Shown here in pieces: positions 42,848 through 51,872 of a stretch of DNA of 64,000 nt; positions within the stretch are counted from its first letter, which is position 1; every line of letters starts with the position of its first letter. The stretch covers positions 3,906,001 to 3,970,000 of the forward strand of contig NZ_CP109596.1 in NCBI RefSeq assembly GCF_036327755.1, written 5' to 3'. Source of the stretch: Nocardia sp. NBC_01503. Its GTDB lineage: Bacteria > Actinomycetota > Actinomycetes > Mycobacteriales > Mycobacteriaceae. The translations under genes were made by a program, and so were the position numbers. The notes under the pieces are model-generated. The model saw only the letters and a program-made list of their open reading frames with translations. It did not search any database and was not told the origin of the DNA.

Positions 42848-45800
42848 CTACCACCGAGCGGACACATTCCTTAGTGACGACTCGTCCTCCGCTGAGAATA
42901 TTCCTTCGGTGGCCTGTGCCGCAGCCCAGAGCTGGGAGTAAGCGCCGTGTGTCGAGAGCAGCTCGTCATGTGAGCCGATTTCGATGATCCGGCCCTGTTC
43001 GACAACGGCGATCAAGTCGGCCTGCGCGGCGGTGGCCAGGCGGTGCGCGACAATCACCGCGGTGCGGCCGCGCGTCACCGATTCGCTCGCTACCAGCACC
43101 GATGCCTCGGCCGCCGGATCGAGTACGGCGGTTGCCTCATCGAGCAGCAGTAGATCCGGACCGACCAGTTCGGCGCGGGCCAGTGCGATCAGCTGGCGCT
43201 GCCCGGCCGAGAGGCCGCGCCCGCGTTCGCCCACCGGCTGACGCATTCGCAGCGGTAGCGCGTTGATGGTGTCGAGTGCGCCGACCGCCGCGGCGGCCGC
43301 CTCGATCTCCGCGGGATTCGCAAAAGGTTTGCCGAATGCAATGTTGCTGGCAATGTCCCCGGTGAATAAGTGAGCTTCCTGTGGAACAACTCCCAGCCGC
43401 GATCGGTAGTCGGTGAGGCGGTAGTCGCGGATATCGATGCCATCCACCCTGATCGCACCGTTTTCACCGGCAATCCGTTGCGGTTCATAGGAATTGGCTA
43501 TCGAATCGGGTAATTCATCACGTTCGTGATCGTGATTTCCGTCATAGGGCATGTCGTAGAGCCGGGCCAGCAGTTTCACGATGGTCGATTTACCCGCGCC
43601 GGTCGCGCCGACGAGAGCGAGGCTGGTGCCCGCCGGGATGCGCAGGCTGACACCGTCCAGGGCCAGGGACTCGGTACCCGGATAGCTGAAACGCACCTCG
43701 TCGAAGACCACCTCCCCACGCAGTCGGCCGTCGATCACGGCCGGGTCGGCGGGATCCGGGGCGATCGAGGACGGCGTCTTCAGCAGCTCCCGAATGCGGC
43801 GCAGGCCGACCCGTGCCTGCTGATAACCGTCGAAGAGTTGCGAGAGCTGATAGATCGGGCCGAACAGCAGCTCCAGATACAGCACGAAGGCCACCAGGGT
43901 GCCCGCCGTGGCCGCGCCGTCGGCGACCGCCCGCGCACCCACGAAAACGACCGCGGCCAACGCCAGATCGGCCCACGCGCCGACGAAGGCGAAGAAAAGC
44001 GAGATGGCCCGTTGCGCCCGCATTCGGCTGATCCGATACCGATGCGAGTAGACGGTGAAGCGTTCCGAGGCGCTGCGCTCATGCCGATTCGCCTGCACCA
44101 CACGCAATCCCGCGACATTCTCGGCGAAGTCCGCGTTCACGGTGGCCGAGTGCTCTCGCGATTCGGTGTACGCCGCATCGGAGGCGCGCCGGAACAGCCA
44201 GGTGGCCAGCAGTAGCGCGGGCACGGAGAGGAAGACCACAAGTGCCAGTTGCGCGTCGATGAGCAGCAGCGCGATCACGATGCCGATCACCATCAGCAGG
44301 CTCACCAGCGCATCGGGCAGGCCGGTTTGCAGGAAGGTCGAGAGGGCGTCGATATCGGTGGTCATGCGGGTGAGGATGCGACCGGAGAGTTCCCGCTCGT
44401 AGTAGTCGAGTCCGAGTCGCTGCAGCTGCGCGTAACTGCGCACGCGCAGACCGTAGAGCACCCGCTCACCCGCGCGCGAACCCCACAACAGCGCGGTGGA
44501 GGCGGCCAGCCAGCCGATCGCGGCGAGCACCGCGCCGATGAGCACCGCGCGGGTCAACGCGGCACCGTCGTGTTCGGTCACCCCGGAGTCGATGGCATAG
44601 CGCACGATCGACGGAAAGCCCACGCTGACAAGGGCATCCACCGCCAGCAGCAGCATCGCCGCGAGGACCGGCCAGCGCACCGTCCGGATGGCCTTGACCA
44701 ATCGGAAGTCGGTATCGGGGGTACGCAGCTCGGCCGGATCGAGACCCGGCTGTTCCACCGCGGGCGGCAGCGTCACCAGGGACCGCCTTACCTCCGCGGG
44801 GGTGTCCGGATCCAGCTCGGTACCGGTCTCCGCCTCCAGCCCCACCGGTGCGGGCCGCGTGTCACCGTCTCGATCGACCGGTTGTGCGTTCTCGTCCGTG
44901 GAGCTGCCGCTCGGCCCGGGCAGCCGGATGATGCGATCGGCGTGGGTGAGAGTGGATTCGCGGTGCGCCAGGATGAGCGTGGTGCGGGACGAATCCGTCG
45001 GCAGGGCGGCGAAAATGGCCGCCTCGGTGAGCGCGTCCACCGCGGAGGTGGCGTCGTCCAGGATCAGGATGCGCGGGTTCGCCAGCAGCGCGCGGGCCAG
45101 GGCGATGCGCTGGCGCTGACCACCGGAAAGGGTGAGGCCGCGTTCACCGACCACGGTGTCATAGCCGTTGGGTAGCGCCCGAATGAACTCATCCGCGGCG
45201 GCCTGGACCGCCGCCGTGTGGATTTCGGCTTCGGTGGCCTCCGGTCGCCCCAGCGCGATATTGGCGGAGATGGTGTCCGACAACAGGAAAGCCTCGTCGA
45301 AGACCACACCCACCGCGGCCCGCAGTTCGGTGGCGCGCAGGTCGGCGATATCGGTGTGGGAGTCGTTGCCGTACAGCGTGATCCGGCCCGAGTTCGGCGT
45401 GTAGAAGCGGGGGAGCAGTAGCGACAGGGTGGATTTACCCGAACCCGCCGGGCCGATGATCGCGACCGTCTCGCCCGGGGCGACGGTCAGGTCGAAGCTA
45501 TCCAGAATCGGGCGATCCGGGTCGAATCCGAAAGTGAGAGATGATATTTCGATGCCCAGCGGCCCGGCAGGCAGCGGCGCCGGATGCGGCGGATCGGTCT
45601 GCTCCGGCGCGCTGTCGATGACCTGATGCACGCGCTCGGCGGCGGCGCGGGTGAGCTGCGCCATCACCACCACCATGGAAATGGTCCGGGTGGCATTGGT
45701 CATGGTGGCCACGTAGGCGGTGAACGCCAGGAAGGTGCCCAGGCCGATCGCGCCGTGCAGGGCCAGCACACCGCCCGCGGCAATGACCCCGACCATTCCG

Positions 45801-46663
45801 GCCTGCGGAATGGCCGACAAGGTCGGCCCGAATCGGGCGTCGATGCGGGCCGCGCGCATGCGTTCGGCGAAGAGCCGTTTGCCGTGCCGTTCCAACAGAT
45901 CCACCATTCGGGCCTCCTGCCCGAACCCCTTCACCACGCGCACGCCGGTGACGGTCTCCTCCACATGCTGGGCCAGATCCGAACCGCGCTGCTGCGCCGA
46001 CCAGGTGGCGGCGTAGAGCTTCGGCCGCACCCGATAGACGACCAGCGCGAGCACCGGGACCACCAGCAGTGCGGTCAGTGCCAGCAGCGGCGAGAGCCAG
46101 AGCATGATGGCGGCGGCGAGCACGAATTGCAGTGCGGCGACCGAGGACCACGGGCCCATGGCCAGCAGGCCCTGCACCAGCGTCAGATCGCTGATGGAAC
46201 GGGAGACCACCTGGCCGGTGCGCAGGGCGTCCTGGCCGGGGCCGTCCAGGCGCTGGAGCGCGTTGAGCAGATCGACACGCAATTCATGCTGCACATCGAG
46301 CGCGAGTTTTCCGGCGGCCATACGACGACCGAACGAAGCGAGGAAGCGGCCGGCGGCGAGCAGCACCAGCAATCCGGCCATGGCCGTGATGATTCCGGTG
46401 TTCCCGGCGGTCGCGCCGTCCAGGGCGCGCTTGGCCAGCAGCGGGCCGGTGACCTCCACCGCCGCACCGAGCAGGACCGCCAGCGCGATGGCGGCGAGCA
46501 GCCATGGGTGCTGGCGACATCGTTCCCAGAGTCGCCGCAACCAACCGGGACCGGTCTCCTCCGGCTCGGTGCTCGTTCCGGGCACGGCTACTTCCGCCCG
46601 CGGCGTCGCCGCTCGCGCTTGTCCCACCCCTGGTTTCTCCACCCCGGCCTCATCCACCTTCAT
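42848..46663 (-). CDS. Single-polypeptide ABC exporter with two TMD-NBD halves
   Basis: A 1271-residue fusion of two type-I ABC exporter halves. Half 1: six membrane segments, then Walker A GPAGSGKSTLSLLLP, signature LSGGQRQRIALARALL, Walker B ILILDDATSAVD. Half 2 (from about residue 630): Walker A GATGAGKSTIVKLLA, signature LSAGQRQLIALARAEL, Walker B LLLLDEATAVLD. The catalytic Glu after Walker B is Asp in half 1 and Glu in half 2, so one ATP site is degenerate, as in heterodimeric exporters. In M. tuberculosis the comparable halves are separate genes (Rv1272c/Rv1273c). ATG 46663 has AGGTGAG upstream. The substrate is unknown. Confidence 0.93.
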   Translation of the reverse strand: MKVDEAGVEKPGVGQARAATPRAEVAVPGTSTEPEETGPGWLRRLWERCRQHPWLLAAIALAVLLGAAVEVTGPLLAKRALDGATAGNTGIITAMAGLLVLLAAGRFLASFGRRMAAGKLALDVQHELRVDLLNALQRLDGPGQDALRTGQVVSRSISDLTLVQGLLAMGPWSSVAALQFVLAAAIMLWLSPLLALTALLVVPVLALVVYRVRPKLYAATWSAQQRGSDLAQHVEETVTGVRVVKGFGQEARMVDLLERHGKRLFAERMRAARIDARFGPTLSAIPQAGMVGVIAAGGVLALHGAIGLGTFLAFTAYVATMTNATRTISMVVVMAQLTRAAAERVHQVIDSAPEQTDPPHPAPLPAGPLGIEISSLTFGFDPDRPILDSFDLTVAPGETVAIIGPAGSGKSTLSLLLPRFYTPNSGRITLYGNDSHTDIADLRATELRAAVGVVFDEAFLLSDTISANIALGRPEATEAEIHTAAVQAAADEFIRALPNGYDTVVGERGLTLSGGQRQRIALARALLANPRILILDDATSAVDALTEAAIFAALPTDSSRTTLILAHRESTLTHADRIIRLPGPSGSSTDENAQPVDRDGDTRPAPVGLEAETGTELDPDTPAEVRRSLVTLPPAVEQPGLDPAELRTPDTDFRLVKAIRTVRWPVLAAMLLLAVDALVSVGFPSIVRYAIDSGVTEHDGAALTRAVLIGAVLAAIGWLAASTALLWGSRAGERVLYGLRVRSYAQLQRLGLDYYERELSGRILTRMTTDIDALSTFLQTGLPDALVSLLMVIGIVIALLLIDAQLALVVFLSVPALLLATWLFRRASDAAYTESREHSATVNADFAENVAGLRVVQANRHERSASERFTVYSHRYRISRMRAQRAISLFFAFVGAWADLALAAVVFVGARAVADGAATAGTLVAFVLYLELLFGPIYQLSQLFDGYQQARVGLRRIRELLKTPSSIAPDPADPAVIDGRLRGEVVFDEVRFSYPGTESLALDGVSLRIPAGTSLALVGATGAGKSTIVKLLARLYDMPYDGNHDHERDELPDSIANSYEPQRIAGENGAIRVDGIDIRDYRLTDYRSRLGVVPQEAHLFTGDIASNIAFGKPFANPAEIEAAAAAVGALDTINALPLRMRQPVGERGRGLSAGQRQLIALARAELVGPDLLLLDEATAVLDPAAEASVLVASESVTRGRTAVIVAHRLATAAQADLIAVVEQGRIIEIGSHDELLSTHGAYSQLWAAAQATEGIFSAEDESSLRNVSARW

Positions 46664-46834
46664 CGCACTCACCTGGAGCCGTAACGACGGCACCACCCCC
46701 AGTTTGTTCCCTGCCACCGACAAACTCCAGGTCGCGGGCGTGTCGGTGCGCGAAGTCGGACTCCCGCTTGTGCCCCGCGCGGGACCATGGTCCGCTGGAG
46801 AGGACTTACGACAACTCGAAATGGAGCCGCACCC

Positions 46835-47365
46835 ATGCCGATCCAGCGTCTCAATCACGCCGTACTGTTCGTCTCCGAATTGGAGCGTTCGGTGGCCTTC
46901 TACGAAGAGGTGCTCGGCTTCCGCCGCCTGCCCGGCGGCTTCCCGGGCGCGGCCTTCCTCCAGGCGGCCGGATCGGCCAACGATCATGACCTCGGCCTGT
47001 TCCAATCGCCGGATCCGTCCGTCGCGCATCGCACCGGGCGGGTGGGGCTGTACCACCTGGCCTGGGAGGTGGACACGCTCGAGGAACTGCGGCGTGTGCG
47101 CGAGGTGCTCACCGCCGCGGGCGCGTTGACCGGAGCCTCCGATCACGGCTCCACCAAGGCGCTGTACGCCGCCGATCCGGACGGTATCGAATTCGAAGTG
47201 TGCTGGCTGGTACCGGATTCCGCGGTGGAGGACGAGCTCACGAATATGGCCGCGCCGACCATGCCGCTGGACCTACCCGGTCTTATCGCCAAGTACGGCG
47301 GGGACACCCCGGGCGGGCCGCGCACCGATCATGAGGTGTGGCGTCGCCTGTTCGCCGGTCGCTGA
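46835..47365 (+). CDS. VOC-superfamily (glyoxalase/bleomycin-resistance fold) protein
   Basis: A 176-residue protein: LNHAVLFVSELERSVAFYEEVLGF at the N-terminus with the metal-ligand His, a second half with GLYHLAWEVDTLEELRRVREVL (His) and ALYAADPDGIEFEVCW (Glu). Two complete beta-alpha-beta-beta-beta modules are present, so a metalloenzyme such as an extradiol-dioxygenase-like or glyoxalase-type enzyme is likely; the substrate is unknown. ATG 46835 is 9 nt after GGAG. It is divergent from the ABC exporter, 171 bp away. Confidence 0.87.
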   Translation: MPIQRLNHAVLFVSELERSVAFYEEVLGFRRLPGGFPGAAFLQAAGSANDHDLGLFQSPDPSVAHRTGRVGLYHLAWEVDTLEELRRVREVLTAAGALTGASDHGSTKALYAADPDGIEFEVCWLVPDSAVEDELTNMAAPTMPLDLPGLIAKYGGDTPGGPRTDHEVWRRLFAGR

Positions 47366-47387
47366 ACGGGGTTGCGGCGCGAAGGTT

Positions 47388-48179
47388 TCAGAGGTCGCGG
47401 CGGGTGAAGAACCACCACGCCGCGCCGGCCGAGCCCATGGTCCACAGCAGCAGGACCAGGATGGCGGCCGGGGTCTGCGCGATGAAGTCACCCTTGGCGT
47501 AGGCGCCATTGGTGATCGTCCCGATGGTCGCCGAGATCGGCAGAATGCTCGCGAAGCCGCCGAATCCGATGGCGCGCGCGGTAATCCACACCAGCGGTTC
47601 GAGGATCGCCACGCCCACCATGACCGCGATCGCCTGAATCGGGGTGCGCAGTAGGAATCCCAGCGCCGCGCCGATCACCGACCAGCACACCGCGGCCAGC
47701 GCCACACCGCCGAAGATGGCGAGCATCTCTCCGGTGAGGTGCACCCGGTCCCGACCGATCAGCGCGTAGGCCGCACCGCCGAGCAGCTCCAGCACCAAGA
47801 CGGTGGCCAGGGAAACCAGCGCCACCACACCGAGTTTCGCGCCGAACAGCACATTCCGATCCGGCGTGAACAGCGTGGTGATCCGCAGCGAACCCAGCCG
47901 ATACTCCTCACCCGAGGCGACGGCCCCGAGCACCGCCGCCAGCACGATGGCGGCCAGCAGCGCCAGCCCCGCCGCGATGGCCGACCCGCCCGTGAGGAAC
48001 ATCGACTTCCCGCGCGTGACGGCGTCGGGCTTGAACGTCAGCCCCATGACGGCGAACGCCACCATGGCGTATCCGATGAGGCAGATGGCGACCAGGCGCT
48101 GCATCCGCACCGAGGTGATCTTCCGAACCTCCGAATTGGCCGCCCGCAGCACAGAATCCGGCACAGCGGTCAGAATCAT
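47388..48179 (-). CDS. ABC-2-type transporter permease
   Basis: A 263-residue membrane protein with about six hydrophobic segments (LVAICLIGYAMVAFAVMGL, AGLALLAAIVLAAVLGAVAS, VALVSLATVLVLELLGGAAY and others) and ITTLFTPDRNVLFGAKLG, typical of ABC-2 permeases. ATG 48179 has GAGGA nearby. It belongs to the cassette with the ATPase at 48586, but a 400-bp stretch containing a 21-bp tandem array lies between them, which is unusual. Confidence 0.87.
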   Translation of the reverse strand: MILTAVPDSVLRAANSEVRKITSVRMQRLVAICLIGYAMVAFAVMGLTFKPDAVTRGKSMFLTGGSAIAAGLALLAAIVLAAVLGAVASGEEYRLGSLRITTLFTPDRNVLFGAKLGVVALVSLATVLVLELLGGAAYALIGRDRVHLTGEMLAIFGGVALAAVCWSVIGAALGFLLRTPIQAIAVMVGVAILEPLVWITARAIGFGGFASILPISATIGTITNGAYAKGDFIAQTPAAILVLLLWTMGSAGAAWWFFTRRDL

Positions 48180-48301
48180 CGAAGGTCCTCTCGTAACGGC
48201 CGAGCCGCATCCGCGCCGGAAACCGGCCCGGCACAGCACGATTCGACATGGTGCGGGCTCACCCCGCCATGTTGCGGGCGCAATTCACCACGCTGCTGAA
48301 C

Positions 48302-48589
48302 CGACTCGGCGTGCGGCGGAATCGACCCGGCGTTGTGCGGAACCGACTCGGCGTGCGGCGGAATCGATCCGGTGTGACGGGGGAAGACCGGCCCGGTACG
48401 ACGTGGGTACAGGAACGGTCCGGCGTGGTGTGGAAGCGACCGGGCGTGGTGCGGGAACGGCTTGGTGTGGCGCGAAAACAGCCCTGGGCGGTGCGGGATC
48501 GGCCCGGCACCAGGTGGACTCGACCTGGCACGGTGTGCGTGCGAGAACGGCCCGGTGCGCGGGGTGGAATCGGTGTGCTGCGGAATCAA
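48302..48589. repeat. Imperfect 21-bp tandem repeat array
   Basis: About thirteen units of an approximately 21-bp motif, each beginning CGRCYCGG and ending GCGGAA-like (for example CGACTCGGCGTGCGGCGG at 48302, repeated exactly at 48344). Two or three units are lengthened by a few bases. The array starts about 120 bp after the permease start and runs into the end of the ATPase gene. Either strand is open but the reading is simply the repeat, so I treat it as non-coding. Confidence 0.8.
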
Positions 48590-49536
48590 CGGGGCATTCC
48601 GTACGCGGTGGGGGCCGGGTAGGGGGAGGAGACTTGGCCGGTATGGGTGAGGGCGGCCAGGACCTGGTCGGGGTGGATGTGTTCGGGGGTGATCTCGGTG
48701 AGCTGGACCCGGGCTTGGGAGGCGGCCGATTCCACCTGGGCGAGTGAGGCTTCGGCGACGGCGAGGCGGCCGTCGGGGCGCATGACGGCGTCGGTGAAGC
48801 CCTGCGCGGCCAGGGTGGTGGCCAGAGCGATCGGGCTGGAGGCCCGGACCAGCAGGCGGTCCGGATGGCTGCGGCGCAGGCGGGCCGGGCTGCCCTGATA
48901 GGTGATCTTGCCGCGATCCAGCACGATCAGCTCATCGGCCACCGGCAGTGCGGCGCTGAGGGTCCGCGAGGTGAGCAGGACCGTACCGCCGCGCCGGGCG
49001 TGCGCGTGCAGATACTCGGTGAGCCAGGCGATTTCGGCCTGATCCAGTCCGTCGAACGGATCATCCAGTACCAATAGCGGCGGATTCCCGAGCAGTGCGA
49101 TGGCCAGGGCGAGCCGGGTCTGCGCCCCGGCGGGCAGCTTGCCGGTGCGCTCCCGCGCGAACGGTTCCAGCCGCGTCAAGCTCAGCAGTTCGTCGACTCG
49201 ATCGCCGGAAACGCCTGCGGCAGCGGCGAATACGCTCAACTGCCCGCGTACCGTGCGCGCCGGATGCAGGCCGCGCGGAGATTGCACCGCGCCCAGCACC
49301 TGCCGTCCGCGTCGTGCGCCGGAGCCCGGTCCGCCGACGCTCGCGGTCCCCGAGCTCGGGGTGAGCTGGCCCAGCAGCAGCCGCAATACCGTGGTCTTAC
49401 CCGCACCGGACGGGCCGACCAGCGCCGCCACCTTGCCCGCGGGCACCACGAAACTCACCTCGTCGACGACGGTGGTGGTATCGAAGGTCTTGCTCAGTCC
49501 GCCGACGGCGAAGGCGAGCGGCCGCGTCTTGCTCAC
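48586..49536 (-). CDS. ABC transporter ATP-binding protein
   Basis: A 316-residue ATPase of the ABC-2 exporter type. Walker A is VGPSGAGKTTVLRLLLGQ; the Q loop and a signature in the degenerate form KLPAGAQTRLALAIALL (usually LSGGQ) are present; Walker B is LLVLDDPFDGLDQAE (Asp in place of the usual Glu); the H loop is lost (LLTSRTLSA). With signature, catalytic Glu and His all altered, ATP hydrolysis may be impaired. GTG 49536 overlaps the stop of the upstream EcsC-like gene (GTGA). It probably pairs with the permease at 47388. Confidence 0.85.
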   Translation of the reverse strand: MSKTRPLAFAVGGLSKTFDTTTVVDEVSFVVPAGKVAALVGPSGAGKTTVLRLLLGQLTPSSGTASVGGPGSGARRGRQVLGAVQSPRGLHPARTVRGQLSVFAAAAGVSGDRVDELLSLTRLEPFARERTGKLPAGAQTRLALAIALLGNPPLLVLDDPFDGLDQAEIAWLTEYLHAHARRGGTVLLTSRTLSAALPVADELIVLDRGKITYQGSPARLRRSHPDRLLVRASSPIALATTLAAQGFTDAVMRPDGRLAVAEASLAQVESAASQARVQLTEITPEHIHPDQVLAALTHTGQVSSPYPAPTAYGMPR

Positions 49537-50249
49537 GGCTGCTTGGTCCGGGGTGCGGACTCCACGGCGGGCAGTGGATCGGCATCGATGACCAGCGGTT
49601 GCGGCCATGTCCGCGGCGGTGCGCCGAAGGCCTTGCGTGAATTGTCGACCACGCCGTGGCCGAGGGCCCGGTTGCCGAATCCGCCGATGGCAGCGCCGAT
49701 TCCGGCCGGAATGATCTTGCCGACCATGAGTGCGCTGCGCTTGGCGAGGAACTGCATGACGAATCGCTTGAGCAGCGTGTCGTTCATACCGCTGATGCCC
49801 GGGATCTTGCCCGCGAGCAGCGTGCCCCAGTTCTTGGCGGAGCTGCCGACGCTCTTCTGCACGATCTCCATTCCGCTCTCACCCATGACCACGGCCAGCA
49901 CCAGGGCGCGGCGGCGTTCATTGTCCTCCGGCGCGACGCCGTGCACGGCCGCGACGGCCAGGGTGTACACGGCGGAAGCCTCCAGGAAGAAGGCGGTCTC
50001 CGCGCTCATGGCGGCGATGGAGGCCATGGTCCCGACGCCTGGAACGGCGGCGGTGGCGCCGACGGCGGTACCGCTGCCGGTGACCGCGGTCAGGTACAGC
50101 TTCTCGATTCGCGAAATGATCTGTGCCGGGGTCTCACCCGGATGGCTGTCGCGCAGCTTGCCCACATACTTCGCGACAGCGGGAGCCTGCACCTGCGCCC
50201 CATTGTCGAGCAGCGAGACGACCGCCTTCTCGAGCCCGGCCTTGAACAT
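49533..50249 (-). CDS. Conserved protein, possibly EcsC-like
   Basis: A 238-residue protein: MFKAGLEKAVVSLLDNGAQV, then a Gly/Ala-rich segment (TGSGTAVGATAAVPGVGTMA, ETAFFLEASAVYTLAVAAVHG) and VGKIIPAGIGAAIGGFGNRALGH near the C-terminus. The hydrophobic helices and arrangement suggest relation to EcsC, which accompanies the Ecs ABC transporter in Bacillus, but I hold this loosely. ATG 50249 is placed 7 nt after AAGGGG (an ATG at 50255 is possible). It overlaps the ATPase gene start. Confidence 0.6.
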   Translation of the reverse strand: MFKAGLEKAVVSLLDNGAQVQAPAVAKYVGKLRDSHPGETPAQIISRIEKLYLTAVTGSGTAVGATAAVPGVGTMASIAAMSAETAFFLEASAVYTLAVAAVHGVAPEDNERRRALVLAVVMGESGMEIVQKSVGSSAKNWGTLLAGKIPGISGMNDTLLKRFVMQFLAKRSALMVGKIIPAGIGAAIGGFGNRALGHGVVDNSRKAFGAPPRTWPQPLVIDADPLPAVESAPRTKQP

Positions 50250-50584
50250 CGGCATACCCCTTAAATCGCGCGGTCTTCCGACCGAAACTCTATTGCACCG
50301 ATCCAACGATTCGCGAGACCAGCCGGTTCCGTCCGCCCGGCCCCGCGCCGAACCTCCCGGCAACGGATTCGATGAGCGGACGAGTCACTCTCCGGTCATA
50401 CCCGGAACCTCCTCGGGCAACCGTGCGGAGCGTGCTGCGGTACCGGGCCTACTCACACGCCAACCGATATGGGTAACTCCAGGGGTACCTCCGGAACTGT
50501 TTCGGCGCTGACCGGGAGTCCGGTACGAGACCTGTGGGGCGCCCGGTGGCCGGTAGGAGGTGCGGGCAGGCGGGGGAGCATATC
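50250..50584. other. Intergenic region between divergent genes
   Basis: 335 bp between the EcsC-like gene and the AraC regulator hold no convincing open frame. GGGTAACTCC and GGGTACCTCC (near 50470) form a direct repeat close to the AraC start that may be a binding site. Nothing else stands out. Confidence 0.4.
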
Positions 50585-51433
50585 GTGGGATTCGTGGCAG
50601 GTGTGTCCGAAGGCGCGAGCGGGGTTCCCGATCCGCGGTTGCGCCCGTACGTCCTCGGTTATGAGGGCTATCTGCTGCATGGCTTCACCCCGGGGACGCA
50701 TGTGGGGATGCCCGGGTCGGTGTTGACGGTGATCATCACCATCGATGAGCCGATCGAGGTGCCGGTCTCCTCGCATCCGGAGCAGGCGGGTGGGAGCTGG
50801 GAGATGTTGGCCAGTGGGCTCACCACGCGGCCGTGTGTGATCGCGCATCACGGGTATCAGCACGGGGTGCAGTTGGCTTTGACACCGCTGGGGTGCCGGG
50901 CGTTGTTCGGGGTGCCCGCGGCGGCGCTGGGCTCGTGGATCGTCGATCTGCCCGAGGTGCTGGGCGCGCCCGCGCGGGAGTTGCGGGAACGGCTGGCCGC
51001 CGCGTCCGCGTGGCCGCGGCGGTTCGAGATCCTGGATGAGATGCTGCTGCGCTGTGTGCGACCGGTCGCCTGGGACGGCGAGCTGACGCGCGCCTGGGAT
51101 CTGCTGGCCGGACCGGACCCGGCGGTGCGGGTGGCGGCGGTCGCCGATGAGATCGGTTGGAGCCGTAGGCATCTCGGTAATCGGTTCGGTGCCGAGTTCG
51201 GGGTGACGCCCAAGGATCTGGCGCGGATCGCGCGTTTCGAACGTTCGCACGCCCTGCTGCGCACCCCCGAACCCGGATCGCTGGCGGAGGTCGCGGCGCT
51301 GTCCGGCTATTACGACCAGGCGCATATGGCCCGGGAATGGCGTGAACTCGCGGGTCTACCGCCGTCGGTGTGGCGGGAACGCGAGGAGTTCCCATTCGTC
51401 CAAGACCAACAGTCCCTCGAGGTACGAGGCTGA
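50585..51433 (+). CDS. AraC-family transcriptional regulator
   Basis: A 282-residue regulator. N-terminal domain of unknown ligand (LRPYVLGYEGYLLHGFTPGT, IAHHGYQHGVQLALTPLGCR); C-terminal helix-turn-helix pair VAAVADEIGWSRRHLGNRFG and LAEVAALSGYYDQAHMAREW. GTG 50585 has GGGGAG six nt upstream. It ends 4 bp before the following VOC protein, so the two are cotranscribed, and the VOC protein is its likely target or partner. Confidence 0.9.
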   Translation: MGFVAGVSEGASGVPDPRLRPYVLGYEGYLLHGFTPGTHVGMPGSVLTVIITIDEPIEVPVSSHPEQAGGSWEMLASGLTTRPCVIAHHGYQHGVQLALTPLGCRALFGVPAAALGSWIVDLPEVLGAPARELRERLAAASAWPRRFEILDEMLLRCVRPVAWDGELTRAWDLLAGPDPAVRVAAVADEIGWSRRHLGNRFGAEFGVTPKDLARIARFERSHALLRTPEPGSLAEVAALSGYYDQAHMAREWRELAGLPPSVWREREEFPFVQDQQSLEVRG

Positions 51434-51437
51434 GTTC

Positions 51438-51872
51438 ATGACCGATACGACAACCTCAGCAGCCTCCACCGCAACGCCGACCGGCACCGTCGTCGTGTGG
51501 CCGACCCTGGTCTACCGCGATGCCACCGCCGCGATCGACTTCCTGGAGCGGGCCTTCGGTTTCGAGACCGTCGCCCGCCATGCCGACGGCGATATCGTCG
51601 TGCACGCCGAATTGGCCTGGCCCGCCGGTGGCGCCATCATGCTCGGCGCCACCCGCGAGGGTATGGCCCTGGATTGCCAGCCGCCCGGCGTCGGCTCCAT
51701 CTACATCGTCGTCCCCGATCCCGATGCCCTGTACGCCCGGGCGAAAGCCGCGGGCGCCAACATCACTCGTGAACTTCGCGATGAAGACGGTTACGAGTCA
51801 AGGGGTTTCGTCTGCCGCGATCCCGAGGGCGTGTACTGGAGCTTCGGCACCTACGGCGGCGAATCCCGCTGA
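51438..51872 (+). CDS. VOC-superfamily protein (PhnB/glyoxalase-like)
   Basis: A 144-residue protein: PTLVYRDATAAIDFLERAFGFETVARH, then VGSIYIVVPDPDALYARAKAAGA and SRGFVCRDPEGVYWSFGTYGGE. The YxDPEGxxWxFxxY end is characteristic of one VOC branch whose function is unknown. Starts five bp after the AraC stop and ends against the convergent glutathione-transferase gene with no gap. Confidence 0.87.
   Translation: MTDTTTSAASTATPTGTVVVWPTLVYRDATAAIDFLERAFGFETVARHADGDIVVHAELAWPAGGAIMLGATREGMALDCQPPGVGSIYIVVPDPDALYARAKAAGANITRELRDEDGYESRGFVCRDPEGVYWSFGTYGGESR

Noticed and set aside
48248..48622. Open frame over the 21-bp array with heptad repeats such as NRLGVRR.
   Set aside because: Any 21-bp array gives a seven-residue repeat in every stop-free frame. 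No ribosome binding site or conserved flank supports translation.
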